Shown here: positions 8,219-17,596 of the stretch, piece after piece | How the letters are laid out: each line of letters begins with the position of its first letter | Numbering within the stretch: position 1 is the first letter of the stretch | Source: JAZSNL01 sp045536365 | Lineage (GTDB): Bacteria; Bacillota_I; Bacilli_A; ML615J-28; CAG-313 | Length of the DNA: 61,596 nucleotides | Direction: 5' to 3' | NCBI GenBank assembly: GCA_045536365.1 | Contig: JAZSNL010000007.1 | Coordinates: 1 to 61,596, forward strand | Program-made: the position numbers and the translations under genes | Notes under the pieces: generated by a model | Database searches by the model: none | Seen by the model: the letters and a program-made list of their open reading frames with translations, nothing else | What the model was told of the DNA's origin: nothing

Positions 8219-8860
8219 ATGACATTAACACTATCAAATATTATATCTATTTTATTAGGATGCCTATCTGGAATAAGTGTTTTTATAACAATTTTATTTA
8301 AAAGAAAATATGCAAAAATATTAAAACCTACGAAAGAACTTGTAAAAGATATTGATATAGAAAAACAAAAAGAATACAAAAAAATAATTCAAAAACACTA
8401 TATGAATTACATTAAATCAATAAGACAAAAAGACACTACTATCTTGAAAGTAACATATTCTATGGCTAAAGAAATAGCTGAAACCTCAAAAGATAAAAAA
8501 GAAAATGCATTATACGATATAACCATAGATGATATTTTATCTTTGACTGATCGATATGCAAATAAAATAGAGGAAACTATATATCTCATAGGTATAGATG
8601 GAATAGAAGATTTAAAGATAAATACAATTATTAATATGTCAACATTAGGTAAAAAAGTATATGATATATATACAGCTAAAATAGTTAAGATACTAATCAA
8701 AGCATTTAATTATATTTTCATGTTAAAAAATATATTATATATACCTTATTGGATAAAAAAAGGAACATCAAAAACAATTAATAAATCATTTACTAATTTA
8801 TTAATATATTCCTATTTTGAATTTATAGGTACAGAACTAATATATATATATAATAAATAA
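8219..8860 (+). CDS. Membrane-anchored protein of the DUF697 cassette, unknown function
   Basis: This 213-residue protein has an N-terminal membrane helix (about residues 5-27) and a mostly helical body with ITIDDILSLTDRYANKIEE and a C-terminal hydrophobic stretch near residues 150-200. No enzyme motif is visible. The architecture parallels the upstream protein, suggesting a duplication followed by strong divergence. It is the last gene before a clear terminator, so it closes the transketolase and membrane-cassette transcript. I infer partnership with its two neighbours from spacing alone. Confidence 0.6.
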   Translation: MTLTLSNIISILLGCLSGISVFITILFKRKYAKILKPTKELVKDIDIEKQKEYKKIIQKHYMNYIKSIRQKDTTILKVTYSMAKEIAETSKDKKENALYDITIDDILSLTDRYANKIEETIYLIGIDGIEDLKINTIINMSTLGKKVYDIYTAKIVKILIKAFNYIFMLKNILYIPYWIKKGTSKTINKSFTNLLIYSYFEFIGTELIYIYNK

Positions 8861-8861
8861 A

Positions 8862-8893
8862 GAGAATACTTTTTTAAGTATTCTCTTTTTAAT
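8862..8893 (+). terminator. Terminator of the transketolase/membrane cassette
   Basis: AAAGAGAATACTT pairs with AAGTATTCTCTTT around TTTT, followed by T residues. Confidence 0.88.
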
Positions 8894-8940
8894 TTTTACA
8901 AAATGTGTTATAATATATCAAATGAAAGGTCGTAATAATT

Positions 8941-9168
8941 ATGAAATGTCCATATTGTCATAACGAAAACAAATATGATAACTTATCTTGTGATTTCTGT
9001 TTACAAGTTTTACCTATGACAGAAGCAAGAAAACAAGAAATTAAAATCAAAAAAGCCGCCGAAAAAAAAGCGAAATATCAAAAATCAGTTACTAAAATAA
9101 TAGGAATGGTAGCAGCAGTGTTATTTATAATAGGAACTATTATATTAATACAAACGCTTAAAAAATAA
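8941..9168 (+). CDS. Small zinc-ribbon membrane protein
   Basis: This 75-residue protein starts with a zinc ribbon, CPYCHNENKYDNLSCDFC (two CxxC pairs), continues with a basic helix, and ends with one transmembrane segment (about residues 50-71) and a LKK tail. This is the layout of small zinc-ribbon membrane proteins of unknown function. It sits one base before mnmG and is probably co-transcribed with mnmG, rsmG and parA. A TATAAT lies at 8909-8914, and GAAAGG precedes the ATG. Confidence 0.7.
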   Translation: MKCPYCHNENKYDNLSCDFCLQVLPMTEARKQEIKIKKAAEKKAKYQKSVTKIIGMVAAVLFIIGTIILIQTLKK

Positions 9169-9169
9169 T

Positions 9170-11083
9170 ATGGGTAAAATATTATCAAACTTAGAAATTA
9201 TTGAAAACAACAATTTTGATGTTATAGTAATTGGTGGCGGCCACGCGGGTATAGAAGCTGCACTCGCAGCAGCAAGAAAAAAACATAAAACATTAATGAT
9301 ATGTGGTAACTTTGAACAAGTTGGAAATATGCCATGTAACCCATCAATAGGAGGACCGGCTAAAGGTATAATCGTTAGAGAAATTGACGCTTTAGGTGGT
9401 GAAATGGCTAAAGCAGCAGATAAAACATGTCTTCAAGTTAAAATGTTAAATTTATCTAAAGGACCCGCAGTTAGAGCATTACGTGTTCAATCAGACAAAG
9501 TAGCATATTCTAAATATATGCAACAAGTTGTTTTAGAACAAGACAATCTGTCTATACTAGTAGATTTAGTTGATAAATTAGAAGTAGAAAATAATGAAAT
9601 TACAGGTGTTATTACAGAAAATAATTTACATATTAATACAAAAGCAGTTGTAATTACAACAGGAACATATTTATCATCAAGAATATTAGTAGGTAAGACA
9701 GCAACACCATCTGGACCTGGTGGAGAAAGAACAAACTATGGTTTATCTGAATCATTAAGACAACTAGGTTTTAGATTAATTAGATTAAAAACAGGTACTC
9801 CTGCAAGAATATATACAGACTCAATTGATTTTTCAAAAGCACAATTAGAATTAGGAACAAATCTACCTCTTTGTTTTAGTTATACAACAAATAAAGCGGA
9901 TATGATTCCTTTTGAAAAACAAGAACCTTGTTATTTAATTTGGACAACTCCATTAACACACCAAATTATTAAAGAACATCTTAATGAATCAAGTATGTAT
10001 TCTGGTATAGTTGAAGGAGTGGGCCCAAGATATTGTCCTTCAATAGAAGATAAAATAGTAAGATTTTCAGATAAAGATAAACATCAAATTTTCTTAGAAC
10101 CAGAAAGTTTACAATTAAGAGAAACATATATTCAAGGATTTTCTACTAGTATGCCACACTATGTTCAAGAAATGATGATTAAATCATTACCAGGATTAGA
10201 AAATGCAAGAATAGCAAGATATGCATATGCAATAGAATATGATGCAATAGATCCATTAGAATTAAAACCATCATTAGAATCAAAAAAAGTTAAAAACCTT
10301 TTCTTTGGTGGTCAAGTAAACGGAACAAGCGGATACGAAGAAGCAGCAGGTCAAGGTTTAATAGCAGGCTTAAACGCATGTCTTTCTTTAGAAGAAAAAG
10401 AACCAATTATTTTAAGAAGAGATGAAGCATACATGGGTGTATTAATAGATGATATTGTTACAAAAGGAGTAACAGACCCATATCGTATGTTAACATCAAG
10501 AGCTGAATATCGCTTATTATTAAGACATGATAATGCTGAAGAAAGATTAATTAAGTATGGTTATGAATCAGGTTTAATATCAGAAGAAAGATATCAACAC
10601 TATTTACATAAAATGGAATTAATTGAAAATGAATTAGAATTATTAAGAACTATTAAATTAACTCCTAAACCTGAAACAAACCAATACTTAGAATCTATTA
10701 ATTCCCCTGCTTTAAGAGACGGAATTTACGCGATAGACTTAATGAAAAGACCAGAAATTAGTTATAATGATATAGTAATAATGGCACATATAGAAAAACC
10801 TTTAGAATATGAGTTAGCAGAAATGTTAAACATAAAAGTTAAGTACCAAGGTTATATAGATAAAGCATATAAAGAAGCTGAGCGAGCTCTAAAATTAGAA
10901 ACAAGAAAGATTCCAGATGATATAGATTATAATAAAATAAACAATCTATCTAGTGAAGCAAGGGAAAAACTAAACAAAGTTCGCCCTCATACTATATCAC
11001 AAGCATCAAGAATAAGCGGCGTAAATCCAAGTGATATCGCAATAATATTAGTATATTTAGAAAGTTATAAGTCACATGAATAA
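9170..11083 (+). CDS. mnmG: tRNA uridine-34 carboxymethylaminomethyl synthesis enzyme MnmG (GidA)
   Basis: MnmG, with MnmE, builds the cmnm5 modification on uridine 34 of several tRNAs using FAD and methylene-THF. The 637-residue protein has the FAD dinucleotide fold VIVIGGGHAGIEAA near residue 19, NPSIGGPAKG, the TTGTYL segment, GQVNGTSGYEEAAGQG near residue 384 and the C-terminal helical domain that contacts MnmE. The length is typical. The start lacks a good ribosome site and lies one base after the zinc-ribbon gene, so translation is probably coupled. No mnmE is in the window. rsmG overlaps its end by 8 bases, the classic gidA-gidB pair. Confidence 0.97.
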   Translation: MGKILSNLEIIENNNFDVIVIGGGHAGIEAALAAARKKHKTLMICGNFEQVGNMPCNPSIGGPAKGIIVREIDALGGEMAKAADKTCLQVKMLNLSKGPAVRALRVQSDKVAYSKYMQQVVLEQDNLSILVDLVDKLEVENNEITGVITENNLHINTKAVVITTGTYLSSRILVGKTATPSGPGGERTNYGLSESLRQLGFRLIRLKTGTPARIYTDSIDFSKAQLELGTNLPLCFSYTTNKADMIPFEKQEPCYLIWTTPLTHQIIKEHLNESSMYSGIVEGVGPRYCPSIEDKIVRFSDKDKHQIFLEPESLQLRETYIQGFSTSMPHYVQEMMIKSLPGLENARIARYAYAIEYDAIDPLELKPSLESKKVKNLFFGGQVNGTSGYEEAAGQGLIAGLNACLSLEEKEPIILRRDEAYMGVLIDDIVTKGVTDPYRMLTSRAEYRLLLRHDNAEERLIKYGYESGLISEERYQHYLHKMELIENELELLRTIKLTPKPETNQYLESINSPALRDGIYAIDLMKRPEISYNDIVIMAHIEKPLEYELAEMLNIKVKYQGYIDKAYKEAERALKLETRKIPDDIDYNKINNLSSEAREKLNKVRPHTISQASRISGVNPSDIAIILVYLESYKSHE

Positions 11084-11768
11084 TAAAATATTATTAGAAG
11101 AATTCATTTTATCAAATGAAATGTTGGAACAATTAAATAAGTATTATCATTTATTAGTAGCTGAAAATGAGAAGATAAACTTAACAAGTATAACAGAAAT
11201 AGAAGATGTATATATTAAACATTTTTATGATAGTTTATTACTTACAAAAGAAACAAATATGAACCAAATATCAACTCTAGTTGATGTTGGAACAGGAGCA
11301 GGATTCCCAGGGATTCCTGTTAAAATAATGTATCCTCATCTTCAATTAACATTAATAGAACCAACAGGAAAACGATGCTTATTCTTAGAAAAAGTAGTCA
11401 AAGAACTACAATTAAATGATGTAAAAATAATAAATGACCGTGCAGAAAATTGTATAATAAATATGAGAGAAACCTTTGATCTTGCAACAGCAAGAGCCGT
11501 TTCTCAGCTAAATATTCTTTCTGAAATAGTAATTCCTTTTGTAAAAAAAGATGGAGTATTTATCTCTATGAAAGGATCAAATTATAACGAAGAACTAGAA
11601 AATGCGACTAAAGCAATTCAAACTTTAGGCGCTAAAATAGAGAAAATAACATCATATGAACTTCCAAAAGAAAAGGGAAAACGTGTATTTATATCACTTA
11701 AAAAAGTTAAAAATACACCTTCAATTTACCCTAGAATCTATTCTAAAATTAAAAAACAACCCCTATAA
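11076..11768 (+). CDS. rsmG: 16S rRNA (guanine-527-N7) methyltransferase RsmG (GidB)
   Basis: RsmG methylates N7 of G527 in the 530 loop of 16S rRNA. The 230-residue protein carries the NLTSITE start motif, the SAM-binding VDVGTGAGFPGIPVKI near residue 67, LTLIEPTGKRCLFLEKV and ARAVSQLNIL. The length matches the family. It overlaps mnmG by 8 bases and is followed after 14 bases by parA, as in the origin-proximal clusters of many Bacilli. Confidence 0.96.
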   Translation: MNNKILLEEFILSNEMLEQLNKYYHLLVAENEKINLTSITEIEDVYIKHFYDSLLLTKETNMNQISTLVDVGTGAGFPGIPVKIMYPHLQLTLIEPTGKRCLFLEKVVKELQLNDVKIINDRAENCIINMRETFDLATARAVSQLNILSEIVIPFVKKDGVFISMKGSNYNEELENATKAIQTLGAKIEKITSYELPKEKGKRVFISLKKVKNTPSIYPRIYSKIKKQPL

Positions 11769-11782
11769 AATGAGGTGTCAAA

Positions 11783-12544
11783 ATGGGAAAAATAATATCA
11801 ATAGTTAATCAAAAAGGTGGTGTAGGGAAAACTACAACCACTGTTAATCTGGGTGCTGCATTAGCAACTTATGATAAAAAAACATTAATAGTTGACTTCG
11901 ATCAACAAGCCAACGCAACACTTGGACTAGGAATTAATCGCGAAGACATTTTCTTCGATGTTGTCGATTTTTTTACAAACATTGGTCTACTAAGAAAGGC
12001 AATTATTAAAACAGATGTCGAAAATCTTGATTTAATTCCTTCTTCAATAAGACTATCAGAAATAGAAGAATCATTATATCAATTAAATGATAAAGAATAT
12101 TTATTATCAAAAAAATTAAATATGATTAAAGATGAATACGATTATATTTTGATTGATTGTCCTCCATCATTAGGACTACTTGTAGACAATGCTTTATATA
12201 GCAGTGATTCTGTTATTATCCCTATTGACAGTTCATATTATTCTTATACAGCTTTAACACAAATGTTAAGTAAAATCAACCGTGTACAACGCCATAAGAA
12301 AATAGAAATAGAAGGAATTTTAATAACAAAATTAGATAACCGCGCAACATTAAGTTATGATATCATGGAAAAAGTATCTGAATTATTTGAAGATAAATTA
12401 TTTAAAACAACAATTACATACTCAACACACATTCAAGAAGCTCCAATGCACGGGAAAAGCGTAATATCTTTTTCTGAAAATTCTCGTGGTGCAAAAGAAT
12501 ATAAAGCACTTGCAGAAGAAATAATTTCTAAAGAAAACAATTAG
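11783..12544 (+). CDS. ParA/Soj chromosome-partitioning ATPase
   Basis: This 253-residue ParA-type ATPase has the deviant Walker A KGGVGKTTTTVNLG near residue 11, DFDQQANATLGLG and the Walker B region YILIDCPPSLG near residue 117. The opening ISIVNQKGGVGKTT is typical of Soj. ParA proteins bind DNA nonspecifically as ATP dimers and respond to ParB on parS. No parB/spo0J lies downstream: the DUF951 gene follows after 8 bases, the place where spo0J would be expected. GAGGTG precedes the ATG. Confidence 0.92.
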   Translation: MGKIISIVNQKGGVGKTTTTVNLGAALATYDKKTLIVDFDQQANATLGLGINREDIFFDVVDFFTNIGLLRKAIIKTDVENLDLIPSSIRLSEIEESLYQLNDKEYLLSKKLNMIKDEYDYILIDCPPSLGLLVDNALYSSDSVIIPIDSSYYSYTALTQMLSKINRVQRHKKIEIEGILITKLDNRATLSYDIMEKVSELFEDKLFKTTITYSTHIQEAPMHGKSVISFSENSRGAKEYKALAEEIISKENN

Positions 12545-12552
12545 AGGTACAT

Positions 12553-12729
12553 ATGATAGATCCAACAACAATTCAAGTAGGAGATATAATTACATTTAAG
12601 AAAAAACACCCATGTGGTGGACAAACATGGGTAGTGAAAAGAATAGGAATAGATTGGAAATTAGAATGTGAAACATGTAAAAGAGTAATAATGATATCAA
12701 GAATAGATGCGTTAAAAAGAATAAAATAG
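12553..12729 (+). CDS. DUF951 protein (YyzM-like), 58 residues
   Basis: Translating from the ATG at 12553 gives 58 residues with the DUF951 core: FKKKHPCGGQTWVVKRIG, then the CETC pair near residues 39-42 and a C-terminal RIDALKR. The four cysteines and KxHPCGG pattern suggest a small RNA- or metal-binding protein, but its function is unknown. In Bacillus the relative yyzM lies close to the soj-spo0J region beside ychF, so finding it right after parA is a conserved neighbourhood. GAGGTAC precedes the start. Confidence 0.85.
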   Translation: MIDPTTIQVGDIITFKKKHPCGGQTWVVKRIGIDWKLECETCKRVIMISRIDALKRIK

Positions 12730-12813
12730 AAGAAATTTATATTTCTTCTTTTTTTTCGATAAAATCTCCTATAACAAATAAATATAATTGGTGTAATGTC
12801 ATTAGGAGGTTAT

Positions 12814-15000
12814 ATGTTAAAGAAAATAAATATTATAATAGTTATGTTTTTTCTTCCATTATCAATAAAAATAAATTTAGGATATATGTTATTTTTACCA
12901 ATAACATTATTCTATTTAGTTAAAGATAATAAAAATGTTTTCTACACCGCTATTCCATCTATTATTTCAATGTTAATTTTTTCAAGAGAATATTTTATTA
13001 ACTTTTTAGTAGTTTTAATACTTACAATTTTATTATATTACATCATAGAATATTTTATGAATAAAGAAGATAAAGTTATGTCGTTGTATGATTTAATAAT
13101 TCTGACATATATATTGCTTGTTAATATAGTTGAAAAAGTATTTTTAAAAGTAGGACCTGTTAACACACTAGGTTTTATAATAGGAACAGTATCAAGTTTG
13201 TTAATATATATATACTTACAACATTGTTTATCAAAGATGATAAAAGAAGAATATGAAAATACAAACCATTTATCAAGTTCTTTATGCTATTTAGATATAA
13301 TGATTTGCATAATTACAATTATTTCATCTACAGCAGTTAGTTTTTTTGATGTTAATTTTGGATTTATATTAGGTATATATTTTGCGATGTTCACTGGTAG
13401 AAGTTATAAAAATATATATGCTATCTTCTATTCATTGTGCACAATGTTAATATTATTAATTGGATATGACATTAGTATAAGTCTGTTTATACCTTTTATT
13501 TGTGCTTTGTATTTTATTAACAATATATATTTAATGGTAATTCTTAATATTTTCTTAACGATTCTTTTATTTACAAATCAACCGTATGATAATCATTACA
13601 TTATGAGTGTTATGGCTACTAGTGTAATATTTGAAATATTAAGTCGTTTTTTAATAAAAGATTTACCTACTGATAAAGATATATTCGAAGAAATTCATTC
13701 TCAAATACAAAAAAATACATCAGAAGAAATATTAAATTTTGCGGTATTTTTAGACAAATTTGCAGTAGGATTTAAAAATCCAAAAGAATTTAATGAACAA
13801 TTAAGTAACGGAATAAAAACAATAGTTCAAACACACTGTAAAAATTGTTCTAAAACTAAAGAATGTTTTAATAAATATAAAGTTGAATTATACCCAATAT
13901 TTAAAACAATTCTGTTAGGTGAAGAAAAGAAAGAAGAAATAAAGAAATTCTATGAATACTGTCCAAAAGCTTATTCAATGGAAAAAACCTCAAAACTGTT
14001 AGGAAGAAAACAATATGAATCATCAGCACATAATGATGCTTTGATAGCTCAAATAAACGGATTTTCTTCATCTATTAGAAAATATGTAATAGACCTAACT
14101 TCTAAACAAGAAATGAGTTATTATCAAATATTATTAATGAAAAAAAGACTATTAGATTATGGATTAGAAGTAACATATTTTGAAATAAAAAGATACTTTT
14201 ATAAAGACTTTCTCATTCTTGTAGGAATAAAAGATAAAACATTAAATGAAATCAATGATATTATTTCAACAATGGCAGAAAAAACATTAAATCAAAAAGT
14301 ATCAATAGTATTACAAAACATTGAAAGATCTACTACATATATTAATATAATTCCTAAAATTAAAATAGATGTAGTATATGGGTATGGATCAATATCATCA
14401 GATGGGGTAGATATATGTGGAGATAATTATATGATTAAAGAATTTGATAATGGACATTTTATATCCGCAATATCTGATGGAATGGGAAAAGGATATAGCG
14501 CTTTTTATGAAAGTGATATGACTTTAAAATTAATAGCAGATATTATAGAATTAAACTTAGATTATTCAACAGCACTTGAAATATTAAATACATATTATGT
14601 AGTTCAAGACTATTTAGAACGATATGCAACACTTGATTTTTTAGAAATAAATAGATATACATCAGTAGCTCATTTTTATAAAATGGGAGCAACAACAACA
14701 TATATATTCAAGAAAAACGGAACCATTGATAGAATAATAAATAAATCACTTCCTTTTGGTATAGAAGAAGAAATAGATAATAGCGAATATATCCTAGATG
14801 AAGATGATTTGGTTTTAATGAGTAGTGATGGAATATTTGAAAATCTGATTGATTCTGATAAGTTAGAATCATTCATTGAAGAAATAAAAGAATATCCTCC
14901 TCAAAAAATAGTATATGAAATACTTAATTACGCAATAAACAATAAAGTTAAAACAAAAGACGATATGAGTGTTATTGCGTTAAAAATAAAATCAGCATAA
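12814..15000 (+). CDS. spoIIE: Stage II sporulation protein E (SpoIIE), PP2C phosphatase
   Basis: SpoIIE is a membrane PP2C phosphatase that dephosphorylates SpoIIAA and so activates sigma-F in the forespore. From the ATG at 12814, which follows AGGAGG, the protein is 728 residues; an in-frame ATG at 12796 lacks a site. About the first 290 residues are membrane helices, followed by a regulatory linker with HCKNCSKTKEC and a PP2C domain from about residue 510: ISDGMGKG near 551, SSDGIFE, KTKDDMS. These acidic residues bind the catalytic metals. The length is somewhat below the Bacillus protein. No other sporulation sigma factor or spoIIA gene is in the window. Confidence 0.9.
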   Translation: MLKKINIIIVMFFLPLSIKINLGYMLFLPITLFYLVKDNKNVFYTAIPSIISMLIFSREYFINFLVVLILTILLYYIIEYFMNKEDKVMSLYDLIILTYILLVNIVEKVFLKVGPVNTLGFIIGTVSSLLIYIYLQHCLSKMIKEEYENTNHLSSSLCYLDIMICIITIISSTAVSFFDVNFGFILGIYFAMFTGRSYKNIYAIFYSLCTMLILLIGYDISISLFIPFICALYFINNIYLMVILNIFLTILLFTNQPYDNHYIMSVMATSVIFEILSRFLIKDLPTDKDIFEEIHSQIQKNTSEEILNFAVFLDKFAVGFKNPKEFNEQLSNGIKTIVQTHCKNCSKTKECFNKYKVELYPIFKTILLGEEKKEEIKKFYEYCPKAYSMEKTSKLLGRKQYESSAHNDALIAQINGFSSSIRKYVIDLTSKQEMSYYQILLMKKRLLDYGLEVTYFEIKRYFYKDFLILVGIKDKTLNEINDIISTMAEKTLNQKVSIVLQNIERSTTYINIIPKIKIDVVYGYGSISSDGVDICGDNYMIKEFDNGHFISAISDGMGKGYSAFYESDMTLKLIADIIELNLDYSTALEILNTYYVVQDYLERYATLDFLEINRYTSVAHFYKMGATTTYIFKKNGTIDRIINKSLPFGIEEEIDNSEYILDEDDLVLMSSDGIFENLIDSDKLESFIEEIKEYPPQKIVYEILNYAINNKVKTKDDMSVIALKIKSA

Positions 15001-15001
15001 A

Positions 15002-15034
15002 AAAATATTACCAAGTTATTGGTAATATTTTTAT
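15002..15034. terminator. Bidirectional terminator
   Basis: AAAATATTACCA pairs with TGGTAATATTTT around AGTTAT, with A and T runs on both sides. It separates spoIIE from the convergent rhodanese gene. Confidence 0.85.
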
Positions 15035-15336
15035 TTTTTCTCAAATGAACCAGGCCAATTTTTTATTCCTCCAATAATATAAACTACATCATATCCTAAA
15101 GTTTCTAAATAATCAGTTACCATTTTGCTTTTATCTCCATTATCACAAATAATATAGTACCTTGTGTTTTTATTAATGAATAAATAATGTTTGTTCATTA
15201 ATAATTCAAAAGGAACATTTATAGTATTTTTGATATGATATTTTTCATATTCATTGAATTCTCTAATATCAATGATTTTAAAATTATTTTTTGTTTGATA
15301 ATGTTTAAAAAAATTTATTGGTGAAATCTCATTCAT
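15031..15336 (-). CDS. Rhodanese-like domain protein
   Basis: This 101-residue single rhodanese domain has IIDIREFNEYEKYHIKNTINVP and a candidate active-site loop YYIICDNGDKSK, with the Cys near residue 64 where sulfurtransferases carry the persulfide. Such proteins shuttle sulfane sulfur; the exact acceptor is unknown. I start it at 15336 because GGGAGGT lies six bases upstream; a longer frame begins at 15351, inside that site. The active-site loop ends in Lys rather than the usual Arg. Confidence 0.82.
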   Translation of the reverse strand: MNEISPINFFKHYQTKNNFKIIDIREFNEYEKYHIKNTINVPFELLMNKHYLFINKNTRYYIICDNGDKSKMVTDYLETLGYDVVYIIGGIKNWPGSFEKK

Positions 15337-15481
15337 ATCCCTACCTCCCATATAAATTGTAACAATTAAAGGGAAAAAAATCTGTTGAAAATAAAATAAT
15401 TTATAAAATATTTTTAATCTCTAGTAAGCTCCTTGCAAAAAAAATGAAAAAGTGGTAAAATATCAAAGAAAGGGTGATCAT

Positions 15482-16333
15482 ATGTTTAATAAAATATTAA
15501 GTCTTTATCCAAATTTAATTATATATCCTGTCGAAAAACTAGATTTAGAACACTATTATTTCTATAAGACAAATAAGAAAAACGATATTTTTGGTATATC
15601 TAAAACAATAACTAAAAATGAATACGAATTAATTAAATCTTCATTTGTCGAAAAAAAGGTATATAGTTTAGATTCAAAAATTCAAAAAATATATGATTAT
15701 TTATTAGAAGATCAAGTTAATCCTTTCAAGAAAAATATGCGTATTCTCATATACCAAATAAATGATCAATATGTTAATACAATAAATGACTTTTTAACTG
15801 AATTAATAAGTGATATTAAAATAATTTCATTATTACACTATCAAATTGCTTTTTATTCAACTAATAAAGATATTGAATTTGACCAATTCTTTACTACTTT
15901 AAGTGATGATTTAGGTGTCTCTATTTTTTTACATAAAGGAATGATTATAACACCTACAACCAAAGGTAGTGAAGTTTTAGAATATATTCATGCGTTTGAT
16001 AACTCTAAAAGTTTTAAACATAATATATATTCAGAAATGCCTGAATTAGTATTTAACTTAAATAAAGAATCATTTATAAATATAGTTGAGATATTAAGAA
16101 ATAATTTATTTAAAAATATTATTGAAGATGATCAATTAATTAATCTAATTAGCACATTCTTTGATAACGATTTAAATGTTTCTCAAACAGCAAAACAATT
16201 ATATTTACATCGTAATAGTCTTTTAAATAGATTAGAAAATATATATGCTCAAACAGGCTTTAATATTCAAAAATTTTCTCACGCATCAGCTGTTAAATTA
16301 ATATTAACAATTGAATTTAGAAAAAATAACTAA
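15482..16333 (+). CDS. PucR/CdaR-type transcriptional regulator
   Basis: The 283-residue product ends in a PucR-type helix-turn-helix: NVSQTAKQLYLHRNSLLNRLENIYAQTG near residues 229-256. The HRNSLxxRLxxI pattern is diagnostic of the HTH_30 family. The N-terminal two thirds are an unrecognised sensing domain. I start at the ATG at 15482, preceded by AAAGGGTG; a longer frame to 15452 has no site. It precedes the sugar ABC ATPase gene by 109 bases and could regulate it, as PucR/CdaR proteins often control neighbouring catabolic genes; that link is an inference. Confidence 0.8.
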   Translation: MFNKILSLYPNLIIYPVEKLDLEHYYFYKTNKKNDIFGISKTITKNEYELIKSSFVEKKVYSLDSKIQKIYDYLLEDQVNPFKKNMRILIYQINDQYVNTINDFLTELISDIKIISLLHYQIAFYSTNKDIEFDQFFTTLSDDLGVSIFLHKGMIITPTTKGSEVLEYIHAFDNSKSFKHNIYSEMPELVFNLNKESFINIVEILRNNLFKNIIEDDQLINLISTFFDNDLNVSQTAKQLYLHRNSLLNRLENIYAQTGFNIQKFSHASAVKLILTIEFRKNN

Positions 16334-16442
16334 AATCATTAAAAATATATATACAAAATCACCATAGTATTTATAACATATTAGTGATATAATATTATTG
16401 TAAAATATTCATAATATCAAAAAAATTAGGAGGACATATATT

Positions 16443-17579
16443 ATGGCAACTGTTGAATTAAAAAATATCAACAAAATTTATGACAACAATGTACAAGCAG
16501 TATTTGATTTCAATTTAAAAATAAAAGACCGCGAATTTATCGTATTCGTAGGACCTTCTGGATGTGGTAAAACTACTACACTAAGAATGATCGCTGGCTT
16601 AGAAGAAATTACAAGTGGTCAATTATTAATCGATGGAGAAGTTATGAATGACGTTGCTCCAAAAGATCGTAATATTGCGATGGTATTCCAATCATATGCG
16701 TTATACCCTCACTTTACAGTTTATGATAACATGGCATTCGGTTTAAAATTAAGAAAATTCTCTCGTGATGAAATTGATCGTCGTGTTCAAGCTGCAGCTG
16801 AAACTTTAGGATTAAAACCTTATTTAGACAGAAGACCAGCCGCTTTATCAGGTGGTCAACGTCAACGTGTTGCGTTAGGTCGTGCTATCGTTCGTGATGC
16901 AAAAGTATTCTTAATGGACGAACCTCTATCTAACCTAGATGCTAAACTTCGTGTACAAATGCGTTCTGAATTAATTAAAATCCATGAATCTTTAGGTACA
17001 ACTACTGTATATGTTACCCATGACCAAATTGAAGCTATGACAATGGCTAGCAGAATCGTAGTTATGAAAGATGGATGGATTCAACAAATTGGTAGTCCAA
17101 AAGATATTTATGACAACCCTAATAACGTATTCGTAGGTGGATTCATCGGTACTCCTCCAATGAACTTTATTGAAGGTCGTGTTTATGAAGAAGGATATTT
17201 TGAATGTGGTAACCATAAAAACGGTGTAGTTCGTTTACAAATTCCTGCTAAGAAATTAGAATTATTAAAAGAATTAAATTATTTCGAAAAACCAATTATT
17301 ATGGGTATTCGTCCAGAAGATATTACTGACCAAGAAGACGATTTCGAAAAATATGGTGCACAAAATGTTGTTGAATTAAAAGTTGATATTTCAGAATTAT
17401 TAGGTGCTGAATCTCAAATCACTGTTAAATTACCAAGTGAAAACATCGTTGGTCAACGTGTAACAGCTAAAGTTCCTGCACGTGTTGATATTCATACTAA
17501 TGATACAATGAAATTATGTTTCAATATGAACAAATGTCATTTCTTTGATATTGAAACAGAACAAAGAATTAGAAAATAA
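16443..17579 (+). CDS. Sugar ABC transporter ATPase, MsmK/UgpC/MalK type
   Basis: This 378-residue ATPase has Walker A GPSGCGKTTT near residue 38, Q-loop FQSYALYPH, signature LSGGQRQR near 133, Walker B VFLMDEPLSNLDAKLR, and the C-terminal TOBE domain typical of MsmK/UgpC/MalK (GIRPEDI). No permease or binding-protein gene is nearby, so it probably energises several carbohydrate importers, as shown for the orphan MsmK of streptococci. The gene is GC-richer and codon-optimised relative to its neighbours, as expected for high expression. AGGAGG precedes the ATG. A ComK-like gene, pgk and tpiA follow. Confidence 0.93.
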   Translation: MATVELKNINKIYDNNVQAVFDFNLKIKDREFIVFVGPSGCGKTTTLRMIAGLEEITSGQLLIDGEVMNDVAPKDRNIAMVFQSYALYPHFTVYDNMAFGLKLRKFSRDEIDRRVQAAAETLGLKPYLDRRPAALSGGQRQRVALGRAIVRDAKVFLMDEPLSNLDAKLRVQMRSELIKIHESLGTTTVYVTHDQIEAMTMASRIVVMKDGWIQQIGSPKDIYDNPNNVFVGGFIGTPPMNFIEGRVYEEGYFECGNHKNGVVRLQIPAKKLELLKELNYFEKPIIMGIRPEDITDQEDDFEKYGAQNVVELKVDISELLGAESQITVKLPSENIVGQRVTAKVPARVDIHTNDTMKLCFNMNKCHFFDIETEQRIRK

Positions 17580-17596
17580 TAATTCAATAACTTTCT

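Noticed and set aside
11783..15000. parS site near parA
   Set aside because: I looked for a CACGTG-centred TGTTTCACGTGAAACA-like palindrome and found none, though the check was by eye.
15355..15367. AATTG-TAA-CAATT palindrome upstream of the rhodanese gene
   Set aside because: Only five bases per arm in very AT-rich DNA; not strong enough to call an operator.
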